From positions 62,001 to 126,000 of the forward strand of contig CAWJJY010000001.1 in NCBI GenBank assembly GCA_963843385.1: a stretch of 64,000 bases of DNA. Direction: 5' to 3'. The first letter of the stretch is position 1, and each line of letters opens with the position of its first letter. Below, one piece after another: positions 44,337-52,356 of the stretch. Both the position numbers and the translations under genes were made by a program. The notes under the pieces were generated by a model. It saw only the letters and a program-made list of their open reading frames with translations. It had not been told where the DNA came from and did no database searches. This DNA is from CAVOHU01 sp963843385 (GTDB taxonomy: Bacteria; Acidobacteriota; Vicinamibacteria; Vicinamibacterales; JAKQTR01).

Positions 44337-45770
44337 ATGACCTATCAATCCATCTCGCAGGTGTTGGACGCGGTGAAGCCCGCCCTGACCGTTTCCGGGG
44401 AGACGACACATGTCACCGGGTCCGTATCCCCGTCAGTCCTCGACAACCTCGCCTGGACCGCGGCGTTCGCTCCGACTCCCGAGGTGAAGGGCACCGCGCG
44501 CTGGGCGATTCGCTGCCTGGCGTCAGGGGCCGGGACCGGCGTGGCGTCGATTCACGACCTGTACCTGGCGATGGGCCGCGGCGATGCGACCGGCTTCACC
44601 GTGCCGGCCATGAACCTCCGGATGATGGCCTACGACACCGCGCGCGCCGTCATGCGCGCCGCGAAGAAGCTGAACGCCGGCGCGTTCATCCTCGAGATCG
44701 CGCGATCAGAGATCGGCTACACGGAGCAGCGGCCGCACGAGTACTCGGCCATCATGCTGGCCGCGGCCATGCGCGAGGGCTTCACCGGACCGCTCTTCGT
44801 CCAGGGCGACCACGTGCAGGTGAACGCGAAGAAGTTCGCGAGCCCCGAGCGCGACAAGGAAATCGCGACGCTCAAGGCGCTGATCCGCGAGGAGATCGAG
44901 GCCGGGTTCTACAACATCGACATCGACACCTCGACGCTGGTCGAGCTCGACAGGCCCACGCTGGACGAGCAGCAGCGCCTCAACTTCGAGATGGCGGCCG
45001 ACTTCACCTCGTTTGTCAGGTCGCGCCAGCCGAAGGGCGTCACGATCTCGGTCGGAGGCGAAATCGGCGAGGTCGGCCACAAGAACTCCGACGTGCACGA
45101 ATTGCGCGCGTTCATGAAGGGCTACAACGCCTGCCGCGGCGGGTCGGAGGGCATCAGCAAGGTCAGCGTCCAGACCGGCACGGCGCATGGCGGGTTCGTG
45201 ATGCCCGATGGGACCGTTCGGACCGACGTCAAGATCGACCTCGACACGCTCAAGGAACTCTCACGAGTGGCGAGGGCGGAGTTCGGGATGGCCGGCGCCG
45301 TCCAGCACGGCGCCTCGACGCTGCCCCCCAACGCCTTCGACGCCTTCCCGAGAGTCGGGGCGTGCGAAATCCATCTCGCCACCGACTTCCAGAACATGGT
45401 CTACGAGCACCCTCGGTTTCCTCCCGAGCTCAAGGCCGAGATGTACGCGTGGCTGCGCGAGCACGCGACCGAAGAGCGCAAGCCGAACGACACGGAGGGG
45501 CAGTTCATCTACAAGGCGCGCAAGAAGGCCATCGGGCCCTTCAAGGCGAGACTGTGGGCGCTGCCCGACGAGATTCGCGCCGCCATCGGCCAGTCGCTCG
45601 AGGAGCGGTTCGCGTTCCTGATGACCCAGTTGAACATCAGGGACACCGCGCCCGCCGTTCGGAAGTTCGTGAAGATCCCGGATGCGCCGTTTGGCCGCGA
45701 CGCCGAAGTGACGGCCGCCGGCGGCGTGGTCACCGCGGCGGAGCGGAAAGCAGAGGGACTGGCGGACTAG
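44337..45770 (+). CDS. class II aldolase (fructose-bisphosphate aldolase-like), long form
   Basis: A 477-residue zinc-dependent aldolase-like protein. Metal and substrate motifs typical of class II aldolases are visible: VQGDHVQV, GGEIGEVGHKNS, TGTAHGG and VQHGASTLP. It is clearly longer than the usual 300-360 residues, with an extra N-terminal segment of about 60 residues and a C-terminal extension of about 100 residues. A role in glycolysis or gluconeogenesis, or in a related aldol reaction, is plausible. The sugar phosphate cannot be told. Confidence 0.85.
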   Translation: MTYQSISQVLDAVKPALTVSGETTHVTGSVSPSVLDNLAWTAAFAPTPEVKGTARWAIRCLASGAGTGVASIHDLYLAMGRGDATGFTVPAMNLRMMAYDTARAVMRAAKKLNAGAFILEIARSEIGYTEQRPHEYSAIMLAAAMREGFTGPLFVQGDHVQVNAKKFASPERDKEIATLKALIREEIEAGFYNIDIDTSTLVELDRPTLDEQQRLNFEMAADFTSFVRSRQPKGVTISVGGEIGEVGHKNSDVHELRAFMKGYNACRGGSEGISKVSVQTGTAHGGFVMPDGTVRTDVKIDLDTLKELSRVARAEFGMAGAVQHGASTLPPNAFDAFPRVGACEIHLATDFQNMVYEHPRFPPELKAEMYAWLREHATEERKPNDTEGQFIYKARKKAIGPFKARLWALPDEIRAAIGQSLEERFAFLMTQLNIRDTAPAVRKFVKIPDAPFGRDAEVTAAGGVVTAAERKAEGLAD

Positions 45771-45818
45771 ACAGAAACGCCTTGAACCTGCGCCGCCCGT
45801 GCCGGCCCCGCCGGTTCG

Positions 45819-46286
45819 TTACGATTTCTTGATCGGCCCCGACCCGTTGAGCGGGCCGAAACAACTGGACCCGCTGTAGGTCACGCGCACCCGCTCCGAG
45901 CTCTCGGGCACGGCGCTTCCCGCCAGGCTGTAGGAGCACGTCGATCCGTCGGGCCCGGTGGCGGTGCCCGTCGAGGTGAACCTCACGGTGGTGCCGGTCG
46001 CGGTTCCTTGCACGGTCCCATTCAGCGACACATCTCCATAGCACCGGGCCGTCACCGTGCCGGTCGCACTGTTGGACGTGCGGCTGGTGATCTGCCCCGT
46101 CGCGCTTCCGCACTGGCCCGGGCTGAGCGCGCCGTGGCTGGTCGCCGATGTCCACGAGCCCGAGACGACCTCGGAACCATCGCCAGGCGCGGTCGGCTGC
46201 GCCGTCTTCAATTGGGAACAGGCGGCCGCTCCGGCGAGAGCGGTGGTGAGAAGCGCCGCCGCAAGCCGCCCCATCCTGCGCATAGC
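45819..46286 (-). CDS. putative small lipoprotein
   Basis: A 155-residue protein starting at ATG 46286 with GGAGG five bases upstream. The N-terminus (MRRMGRLAAALLTTALAGAAAC) is a lipoprotein-like signal with a candidate acylated cysteine. The lipobox is weak because its -3 position is Ala. The mature part is Gly/Ser/Thr-rich with two cysteines towards the end (STCSY and SSCFG) that could form a disulfide. It looks like a small beta-rich envelope protein. No family was recognised. Confidence 0.65.
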   Translation of the reverse strand, partial: AMRRMGRLAAALLTTALAGAAACSQLKTAQPTAPGDGSEVVSGSWTSATSHGALSPGQCGSATGQITSRTSNSATGTVTARCYGDVSLNGTVQGTATGTTVRFTSTGTATGPDGSTCSYSLAGSAVPESSERVRVTYSGSSCFGPLNGSGPIKKS

Positions 46287-46454
46287 CGCCTCCAGGACTT
46301 CGATGCAGATCGTCCTCTGACCGCGAATGTCCATGGTACAACACGAGCCCAATCGCGCTCGAAAAACCCGGGCCGTTTCGGGTGCGCCTCCCTCCCTGGC
46401 GACCCCTCCCGTCAAGCACCCTGCCTCCCGGGGCGGGCGGTTGAACCTCCGTCG

Positions 46455-46460
46455 TATAAT
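46455..46460 (+). promoter_or_regulatory. -10 box of the deformylase operon, leaderless spacing
   Basis: A perfect TATAAT ends 8 bases before the ATG of the deformylase gene at 46469, so the transcript should start at or next to the initiation codon. No good -35 box is seen at the expected distance. Confidence 0.5.
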
Positions 46461-46468
46461 GGAAATCA

Positions 46469-47023
46469 ATGTCCATATTGAAGGTCGCGCGGATGGGACA
46501 TCCCGTCCTGCGCGTCAAGACGCCGCTCGCTTCCCAGACCGACATCGCCACCGCCGGGGTCCAGCGGTTGATCGACGACATGATCGACACGATGCTCGAA
46601 TACAACGGCGTCGGGCTCGCCGCGCCCCAGGTTCACGAGGCCGTCCGGCTCTTCGTCGCGCACGTCCCCCCGGGCGAAGGCGAGGAGCACGACGACAACA
46701 CGGAACGGCGCGCGCACGTGATCGCAGTGATCAATCCCGAAATCTCTCACGTGGGCCGGCAGGTCGAGGAGGACTGGGAGGGCTGCCTCAGCATTCCTGA
46801 CCTCCGCGGCCAGGTGACGCGGTTCAAGGACATCGTGGTCAAGGGACTGGATCGCCACGGCGAGCGCCTCGTGATCAAGGCGGACGGGTTCGCCGCGCGC
46901 GTCCTCCAGCACGAATCCGACCACCTCGACGGCGTACTTTTCCTCGACCGGATGAAGACGTTCCGGAGCCTGTCGTTCCTCGACGAGTACGCCCGGTACC
47001 ACGTGAAGCGCGACGACGAGTGA
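46469..47023 (+). CDS. def: peptide deformylase
   Basis: A 184-residue metalloenzyme that removes the formyl group from new proteins. The three signature motifs are GVGLAAPQV, EGCLSIP (metal cysteine) and QHESDHLDG (the HExxDH metal site). The length is normal. It starts a run with an MFS transporter whose GTG overlaps the def stop by four bases. Confidence 0.95.
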   Translation: MSILKVARMGHPVLRVKTPLASQTDIATAGVQRLIDDMIDTMLEYNGVGLAAPQVHEAVRLFVAHVPPGEGEEHDDNTERRAHVIAVINPEISHVGRQVEEDWEGCLSIPDLRGQVTRFKDIVVKGLDRHGERLVIKADGFAARVLQHESDHLDGVLFLDRMKTFRSLSFLDEYARYHVKRDDE

Positions 47024-48192
47024 AGACCTCACCACTCATCGTCATCTTCGTCACGGTCTTCATCGACCTGCTGGGCTTCGGCATCATCATCCCGCTCCTG
47101 CCGTTCTACGCCGAGACCTTCGGCGCAAACGCCTTGCTGATCGGGCTGCTGTCGACCTCGTTCTCGCTGATGCAGTTCGCCTTCGCGCCGATCTGGGGCC
47201 GGTTGTCGGACCGCATCGGGCGGCGGCCCGTGATCCTGCTCGGACTTTTCGGGTCGTTCGTTTCGTACCTGGTCTTCGGGCTCGCGAACTCGCTCGTCGT
47301 GCTCTTCATCTCCCGCATCTTCGCCGGCATCGCCGGCGCGAACATCCCGACCGCCCAGGCGGTGATCGCCGACAGCACGACGATCGAGAACCGCGCGAAG
47401 GGCATGGGGCTGATTGGCGCGGCCTTCGGGCTCGGGTTCGTCTTCGGACCGGCCATCGGAGGATTCCTCAGTCACTGGGGCTTCAGCACGCCCGCGTTCT
47501 TCGCATCGGCCCTCTCGCTCGCCAACTTCATCGCCGCGTGGTTCCTGCTGCCCGAGACGCTCAGCCCAGCGCATCGTGCAGGCGCCCCCGCCTCGGGACG
47601 GCTTCAGGCCTTTCGCCGCGCGGTGTCGCGCCCGCACCTGCCGCTGCTCCTGGTGATCTACTTCCTCGTCGTCGCCGCGTTCTCCAACTTCGAGGCCATG
47701 TTCGCGCTCTTCGCTGAGCGGCGTTTCCACTTCAATGCGGCGACCATCGGGTACGTATTCGCCTACGTCGGGATCGTGCTGGTCATCGTCCAGGGCGGGC
47801 TCGTCGGCCGGGTCGTGCGCCGGGTCGGGGAGCGCAAGGTGATTCCCGTGGCGATTACGCTCGTCGCGATCGGCCTGGCGTTTCTGCCTGCGAACCACTC
47901 GACGATGAGCCTGCTGGCGACGCTGGCGATCCTGTCGATCGGGATGGGGTTCAACAACCCATCACTCGTATCGATGATCTCGCAGCTCTCGGCGGCCGAG
48001 GATCAGGGTTCCATCCTCGGCGTGTCCCAGTCCCTCGCCAGCCTCGCCCGCATCGTCGGGCCGGCATGGGGCGGATTCGCTTTCGATCGGTTCGGCGTCA
48101 ACGTGCCCTACGAGAGCGCCGCGGGCTTGATGGCCGTTGCCGCGGTCATCGCCTCTGTCGGCCTGCTGGGGACTGCGCGCGGATTGAAGTAG
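47020..48192 (+). CDS. MFS transporter (TetA/multidrug-like)
   Basis: A 390-residue, twelve-helix major-facilitator protein. The loop 2-3 signature is GRLSDRIGRRPVILLG and the motif C region of antiporters is GAAFGLGFVFGPAIGG, so it is probably a proton-driven exporter. The substrate is unknown. The start is GTG 47020 within the end of def (GTGA overlap), so translation is coupled. Repeat-like GC-rich DNA (GGCTGGAGG copies) follows its stop. Confidence 0.9.
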   Translation: MKTSPLIVIFVTVFIDLLGFGIIIPLLPFYAETFGANALLIGLLSTSFSLMQFAFAPIWGRLSDRIGRRPVILLGLFGSFVSYLVFGLANSLVVLFISRIFAGIAGANIPTAQAVIADSTTIENRAKGMGLIGAAFGLGFVFGPAIGGFLSHWGFSTPAFFASALSLANFIAAWFLLPETLSPAHRAGAPASGRLQAFRRAVSRPHLPLLLVIYFLVVAAFSNFEAMFALFAERRFHFNAATIGYVFAYVGIVLVIVQGGLVGRVVRRVGERKVIPVAITLVAIGLAFLPANHSTMSLLATLAILSIGMGFNNPSLVSMISQLSAAEDQGSILGVSQSLASLARIVGPAWGGFAFDRFGVNVPYESAAGLMAVAAVIASVGLLGTARGLK

Positions 48193-48314
48193 GAAACCAG
48201 GCGTGAGGCTGGAGGCTGGAGGCGTAAGTCTGGAGGCCCCGGGCCGGATCACGCCCCACTCAAGGCGAGGATCAATCGTCCCGATCTCTCAGGACTGACG
48301 AGGGGTGTTCACGC

Positions 48315-48731
48315 ATGTCGTTCCGTTTGAGCTGTCCGGTGGAAGTCCGTTTCCGCGACTGCGACGCGATGGGTCACGTCAATCACGCGGTGTACTTTAC
48401 CTACCTCGAGATCGGGCGCTTCGCCTACTCGAGGGAGCTGGGGTTCAGGGACGATCCGCCCTACATCATGGCCCACGCAGAGTGCGACTTCCTCGCGTCG
48501 GCCAGGACCGGCGATCGTCTCGTGGTCAGCCTTGGCGTGACGAAGCTCGGCCGGACCAGCTTCGTGATGGAGTACGAGATCACGGATAGGGAAGGGCAGA
48601 AGGTGGCCACGGCCCGGACCGTCCAGGTGGTGTACGATTACGAGAACAGGAAGCCCGTCCCGATTTCGGCGGCACTACGCCGCAGGATCGAGGCGTTCGA
48701 GGGCCTTCAGCCTGGCGGGCGCGAGGAATGA
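48315..48731 (+). CDS. acyl-CoA thioesterase of the 4HBT hotdog family
   Basis: A 138-residue hotdog-fold protein with the YbgC/4-hydroxybenzoyl-CoA-thioesterase signature RFRDCDAMGHVNHAVYFTYL, containing the catalytic aspartate. It probably hydrolyses short or medium acyl-CoA thioesters. Its stop overlaps an ATG of the following gene (ATGA at 48728-48731), so the selenoprotein-like gene downstream is almost certainly translated from the same mRNA. Confidence 0.9.
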   Translation: MSFRLSCPVEVRFRDCDAMGHVNHAVYFTYLEIGRFAYSRELGFRDDPPYIMAHAECDFLASARTGDRLVVSLGVTKLGRTSFVMEYEITDREGQKVATARTVQVVYDYENRKPVPISAALRRRIEAFEGLQPGGREE

Positions 48732-48733
48732 CC

Positions 48734-48961
48734 ATGAGCGATCCACAACCGGCGCGCGTGCTGATCTTCGGCAAGGACACGTGACCCTACACCCTGGCCG
48801 CCCGTGAGGACTATGAAAGGCGGCACATCCCGTTCGAGTACGTCAACGTCAAGAATGATCCCGCCGATCTGCAGCGGATGCTGACCTACAGCCATGGCGG
48901 CCGGCAGGTGCCGGTCATCGTCGAAGACGGCCAGGTGATACTCGGCTTCGGAGGCACGTGA
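48734..48961 (+). CDS. UXX-star/glutaredoxin-like selenoprotein with in-frame TGA (Sec17)
   Basis: A 75-residue protein whose 17th codon is TGA (48782-48784), read here as selenocysteine. Around it the sequence is IFGKDT-U-PYTLAARED, the CPYC/CPYT active site of glutaredoxins with the first Cys replaced. Downstream come RQVPVIVEDGQ with the cis-proline and a final GFGGT, completing a thioredoxin fold. From memory this matches the UXX-star (seleno)protein family. Conservation continues on both sides of the TGA in one frame, so a pseudogene is unlikely. ATG 48734 has GAGGA six bases upstream, and ATG 48728 is possible. It overlaps or abuts the thioesterase gene. A redox role using selenol chemistry is expected. 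selA, selB, selC and selD are not in the window. Confidence 0.85.
48797..48824 (+). promoter_or_regulatory. candidate bacterial SECIS element
   Basis: Twelve bases after the in-frame TGA, GCCGCC (48797-48802) pairs perfectly with GGCGGC (48819-48824). Inside it CGT (48803-48805) can pair with ATG (48813-48815) by C-G, G-U and U-A, leaving a 7-base apical loop GAGGACT and an AAA bulge. The apical loop begins 21 bases after the TGA with a G, which fits the known spacing and loop rules for SelB-binding bacterial SECIS hairpins. Confidence 0.65.
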
Positions 48962-48971
48962 GGGGTGTGAC

Positions 48972-48994
48972 AGGCCATCGGTGATGGCCTTATT
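48972..48994 (+). terminator. Rho-independent-like terminator after the selenoprotein gene
   Basis: AGGCCATC (48972-48979) and GATGGCCT (48983-48990) form a perfect 8-base stem with a 3-base loop, followed by TATT. It starts 10 bases after the stop codon and is the best terminator-like structure seen in the window. Confidence 0.6.
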
Positions 48995-48996
48995 CA

Positions 48997-49106
48997 GGGG
49001 CTAGGGGCTCGGGGCTAGGGGCTCGGGATTCGGCCCTACCGGCTGCTTCGACAGGGGCCAGGGACTCGGCGCTACCGGCTGGTTCGACAGGGTTCAGGGA
49101 CCAGTC
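48997..49106. repeat. short tandem GC-rich repeats
   Basis: Two perfect tandem copies of GGGGCTAGGGGCTC (48997-49010 and 49011-49024) are followed by two imperfect copies of a 36-base unit beginning CTACCGGCTG (49036 and 49072). The block fills the gap between the terminator and the VWFA gene. The units are too short and irregular for CRISPR. Confidence 0.75.
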
Positions 49107-50091
49107 AGGATGGAGGCTGGGTCTCTGGACCCGGCGCCAGGCTCGATTTCGCTGCAAAGTACCCCGGCCTTGCTCTGACCTCGCCACTCGCTCCCTTCAG
49201 CCGCACGTCGAGCTTGTGCCAGCCGGTCTGCTCCACTCCCTCGGGATAGTAAGTCAGCACATATCGCGCGCGAATCTCGCGCAGCGCACGCACAAACACC
49301 TCGGTGAGCTGACTGCTCGACGCGGCGTTGAACACTCTGCCGCCGGTTTGATCCGCCAGGCTCCTGAGCACCGGGTTGTCCGGAAGACGGGCTTCTCGCT
49401 CGCTGCGCGCCTGATCGACGACCACGGAAACCGACGGATTGCGGAGCGGCGGGCCGGAATACGGAACGCTGGTCGCGGGTGCGAGGGTCACCGCATAGAC
49501 GATGACATCGGAACGCCGGGCGGCCTCGATCACCTCGGCTGGCGTCAGCCAGCTCATGTTGTCGAGGCCGTCGCTGAACACCACGGCGACGGCGCGGTCG
49601 TCCGCGAAGTCGCGCAGCCGGATCGCGGCATATAACGCGTCGACAAGGGCGGTGCTGCCGCCGCCGGCGACGCCGTCAATTTCCCGGCCCACCGATCGTA
49701 GATCCTCCGACAGTGGATGAAGGAGCCTGACCTGGTGGGAAAACGTGAGGAGAGCCGCCTTGTCGATCCCGGCGAGCCCTTCGAGAAAGGCGTGCGCAGC
49801 GGATTGCAGGCTCCGGAGCTGGGCGCCCGCCACGCTCTGGCTCGAGTCGAGGATGAGGTACGCGCTGAGCGGAACCTCGTCGATCAGGACGCGCTCGACG
49901 CGTTGCCTGACGCCGTTGTCACGGACCTCGAAATCCGCCGCCGACAGTCCCGACACCGGCGTCCCGCCTCTCGTCACCGACACGTCGACGCGTACCATCG
50001 TTACGCCGCTTCGGAACGTCTGGTGACCAGCCGATGCGACGAGGAAGGGCAGCGCTGACACGAGGCCGGCGGCAGCGAGTCGCCGCATCAT
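49105..50091 (-). CDS. secreted VWFA-related protein (Acidobacteria type)
   Basis: A 328-residue exported protein with an N-terminal signal (about 1-20) and a short beta domain (VRVDVSVTRGGTPVSGLSAA). A von Willebrand factor A domain follows, with a MIDAS metal motif (LILDSSQSVAG), a threonine in GGGSTALVDAL and an aspartate in FSDGLDNMS. The FEVRDNGVRQ-type preamble is the hallmark of the VWFA-related family expanded in Acidobacteria, which is the best taxonomic clue here. Its ATG overlaps the stop of the TPR gene by four bases. A protein-binding role in the periplasm or outside the cell is likely. The partner is unknown. Confidence 0.88.
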   Translation of the reverse strand: MMRRLAAAGLVSALPFLVASAGHQTFRSGVTMVRVDVSVTRGGTPVSGLSAADFEVRDNGVRQRVERVLIDEVPLSAYLILDSSQSVAGAQLRSLQSAAHAFLEGLAGIDKAALLTFSHQVRLLHPLSEDLRSVGREIDGVAGGGSTALVDALYAAIRLRDFADDRAVAVVFSDGLDNMSWLTPAEVIEAARRSDVIVYAVTLAPATSVPYSGPPLRNPSVSVVVDQARSEREARLPDNPVLRSLADQTGGRVFNAASSSQLTEVFVRALREIRARYVLTYYPEGVEQTGWHKLDVRLKGASGEVRARPGYFAAKSSLAPGPETQPPS

Positions 50092-51326
50092 TTGAATTGA
50101 ACCTGCCGCCGCAAGGCCTTCATGGCGCGGTCAGCGTCTTCGGCTCGGCCGTAGGGGTAAACCCACCATCCGTCATCCGATTCGGGCTTCGACTCGCGCA
50201 CCGTCATGAACGACCTCAGCTCGGCACGCGCCAGGCCGGGCTCGCCGAGCGCTTCGAGCGCGTGCGCAAGAGCGACGCGGCAGGCTTGGCAGTCTGGCTC
50301 CAGCCGGATGGCATCGCGATACAAATCGGCGGCCGCCTTGACCTGCTTTCGCAGTTCCAGCACGCGGCCCAGATACATGCTGGCCAGGTAACGGAAATAC
50401 GCGTCCCCGGTCGCCGCGAGGACCGCCCGGAACTCCTTCTCCGCCCGGACGTCCTGATCGGACTGCATGAGGATCCGCCCGAGGCGCACTCGCGCTTCGA
50501 CCGACGACGGATCGATGTCGAGCGCCTTCCGAAAGTCCCGCTCTGCGGCCTGCCTGACTTGAAGAATCGTCCGCCTGCCTTCGGCGGTGACGAAGAACTG
50601 GCTCTTGTCGGGCGATGGCGTCGTGTCGAGGCCGACGGCGAGGACTCTCGCCATGTATTCGCGGGCGGTCCCTGACGCCAGCCACAAATCCGAGTCGCCG
50701 GGGTACAGCGCGAGCGACTTCTTCAGAACACCCAACGCCAGGTCTATCTCGGACATTCCCGTAAGCGCCTGCACCGTGGAGAGGCACCAATCGCGAAGAT
50801 TCAACCGAGGAAGCGACGGATCGATCCGCGCGAAGCCGGGCCTGAGCCTCAGCTTCTCGAGCGTGTCGCGCAGCCACGTGGCAATTCGATCCGCCGCAGT
50901 GAGGTGATCGGTCACGCCCCGGCTCTGCCGCAGGGCCCAGGCTCTGTAGGAAGCATCGGTGTGCAACAGCACCGACGCTTCGATGTCGGCCAGGTCGACG
51001 TCGTCCTCGGACTGCGGAGGCGACGCCAGAAGACTGACTAACCTGACTACTGTCGTCCCTGGCTGTGTCGACTGCCGGGATCCCTCGGCGAGCATCAGGA
51101 GGGAATCGACTCCGGTGGACACGCGCGTGTTTTCGAGAAGGAGCAGGCGGTCGACGGCTTCCCCGAACCTGCCGCGACGGTACTCGTGGACAATCTCGAG
51201 ATACGCAGCCAGATCGGCTCTCAGCTTGAGCTCGTCAGACTGCAGTCGCTGCGCCGCAGCCGGAGCGGGTATGGAGAAGATCACACACAAGAGTCCGAGA
51301 ATCCTGCGCCGGCCCGTGAATGGCAT
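50088..51326 (-). CDS. exported TPR-repeat protein
   Basis: A 412-residue protein with a signal peptide (about 1-25, ending APAAAQ) and TPR-like helical repeats that are clearest in the second half (DFRKALDIDPSSVEARVRLG, AADLYRDAIRLEPDCQACRV). It should be a periplasmic scaffold. Its stop overlaps the start of the VWFA gene (ATGA), so the two are made together and may form a complex. Pairing of VWFA and TPR genes is common in Acidobacteria and Bacteroidetes-like Bat operons, though no BatA/MoxR homologue is present here. Confidence 0.82.
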   Translation of the reverse strand: MPFTGRRRILGLLCVIFSIPAPAAAQRLQSDELKLRADLAAYLEIVHEYRRGRFGEAVDRLLLLENTRVSTGVDSLLMLAEGSRQSTQPGTTVVRLVSLLASPPQSEDDVDLADIEASVLLHTDASYRAWALRQSRGVTDHLTAADRIATWLRDTLEKLRLRPGFARIDPSLPRLNLRDWCLSTVQALTGMSEIDLALGVLKKSLALYPGDSDLWLASGTAREYMARVLAVGLDTTPSPDKSQFFVTAEGRRTILQVRQAAERDFRKALDIDPSSVEARVRLGRILMQSDQDVRAEKEFRAVLAATGDAYFRYLASMYLGRVLELRKQVKAAADLYRDAIRLEPDCQACRVALAHALEALGEPGLARAELRSFMTVRESKPESDDGWWVYPYGRAEDADRAMKALRRQVQFK

Positions 51327-51681
51327 CGCGGCGGCCTCAGCTTCCTGGTTGGCTCACGGATTTCGGGCAACTATCGGCGTTCGACCATCGGCGTTCGTCA
51401 CCAAGCCGTGGACCGCGCGCCCGATTCTCGCACCGAGCCGCTGCCCTCGTCCATCCTCCCCTTAGCGCCCCGTTTGTTCGCGCCGCGAGCATCGGCAGAT
51501 GGCCTGTTTCTGCTGAGGCCGTAGCGGGATCCGGAGCGCTGCGTGCGGCGGCCACGTTAGCATCACCACCAGCGCCTGTTCAACCGCGCGACAGGCCGTG
51601 CGCCGCCGGCCGCCAGCCACTCAGTCCTGTCGCGCGCTTCCTCGACTCCGTCCCGGCTCGCGTGGCAGGATAGTGGTGCTC
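51327..51681. other. intergenic region between divergent genes, with a direct repeat
   Basis: The 355-base gap separates the TPR gene (minus) from the ABC ATPase (plus). It has a direct repeat ATCGGCGTTCG at 51373-51383 and 51387-51397 with a 14-base period, about 50-70 bases upstream of the TPR start, which could be a regulator site. A GCCGGCCGCCAGCC segment at about 51602-51616 belongs to the dispersed GC-rich family. No gene or clear promoter was found. Confidence 0.5.
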
Positions 51682-52356
51682 ATGATTCATCTGTCCGGCG
51701 TCTCGAAATCCTTCGACGGCAAGCGCAAAGTCACCGCTCTCGACCAGGTCGACCTCCAGGTCGCGCGCGGCGAGATGGTGTCGATTGTCGGGCCCTCCGG
51801 GTCAGGCAAATCGACGCTGCTCAACCTCATCGGCGCGCTCGATCGGCCGACCGCCGGCTACGTGGAAATCGACGGCCAGCGGCTCGACGGGCTCGATGAC
51901 GATGGGCTGACGAGAGTGAGGCGCGACAAGATCGGCTTCATCTTCCAGTTCTTCAACCTGCTGCCCACCCTGAGCTGCACCGAAAATGTCGCCCTGCCGC
52001 TGCACCTGCGCGGCTGGAACCGGAAGAAGGCCACCGATCGCGCCTCGGAGCTGCTCGATCTGGTGCAGTTGGGCAACCGCGTCGATCACGTACCCGACGA
52101 GCTGTCCGGCGGCGAGCGCCAGCGGGTTGCCATCGCCCGCGCCCTCGCGGTGTATCCGCCGGTCCTGCTCGCGGACGAACCGACCGGCAATCTCGACACG
52201 GCCACGGGCCGGGACATCCTGGACCTGGTGCGGGGCCTGCACGAGCGCCTCGGCGCCACGGTCCTCATCGTGACCCACGATCAGCAGGTGGCGCAGAGCT
52301 GCGGCCGCACGCTGACGCTGCGCGACGGGCGCCTCGTCGGAGACGAGCGCCGATGA
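51682..52356 (+). CDS. ABC transporter ATPase (MacB/LolD-type)
   Basis: A 224-residue ATPase with Walker A GPSGSGKST, the MacB/LolD-typical RRDKIGFIFQFFNLLPTL, signature LSGGERQRVAIARAL, Walker B LLADEPTGNLD and the switch histidine in VTHDQ. ATG 51682 opens the conserved N-terminus (MIHLSGVSKSF). Its stop overlaps the permease start by four bases. With the permease, sorting protein and outer-membrane protein downstream it forms an envelope transport operon, possibly for lipoprotein or lipid trafficking. Confidence 0.93.
   Translation: MIHLSGVSKSFDGKRKVTALDQVDLQVARGEMVSIVGPSGSGKSTLLNLIGALDRPTAGYVEIDGQRLDGLDDDGLTRVRRDKIGFIFQFFNLLPTLSCTENVALPLHLRGWNRKKATDRASELLDLVQLGNRVDHVPDELSGGERQRVAIARALAVYPPVLLADEPTGNLDTATGRDILDLVRGLHERLGATVLIVTHDQQVAQSCGRTLTLRDGRLVGDERR

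Noticed and set aside
48782..48784. Reading the TGA in the small redox gene as a nonsense mutation (pseudogene)
   Set aside because: The frame stays conserved for 58 codons after the TGA, the codon lies exactly at the active-site Cys position and a SECIS-like hairpin follows. Recoding explains all three.
48997..49106. Possible CRISPR-like array
   Set aside because: The units are 14 and 36 bases with only two copies each, there are no unique spacers and no cas genes are in the window.
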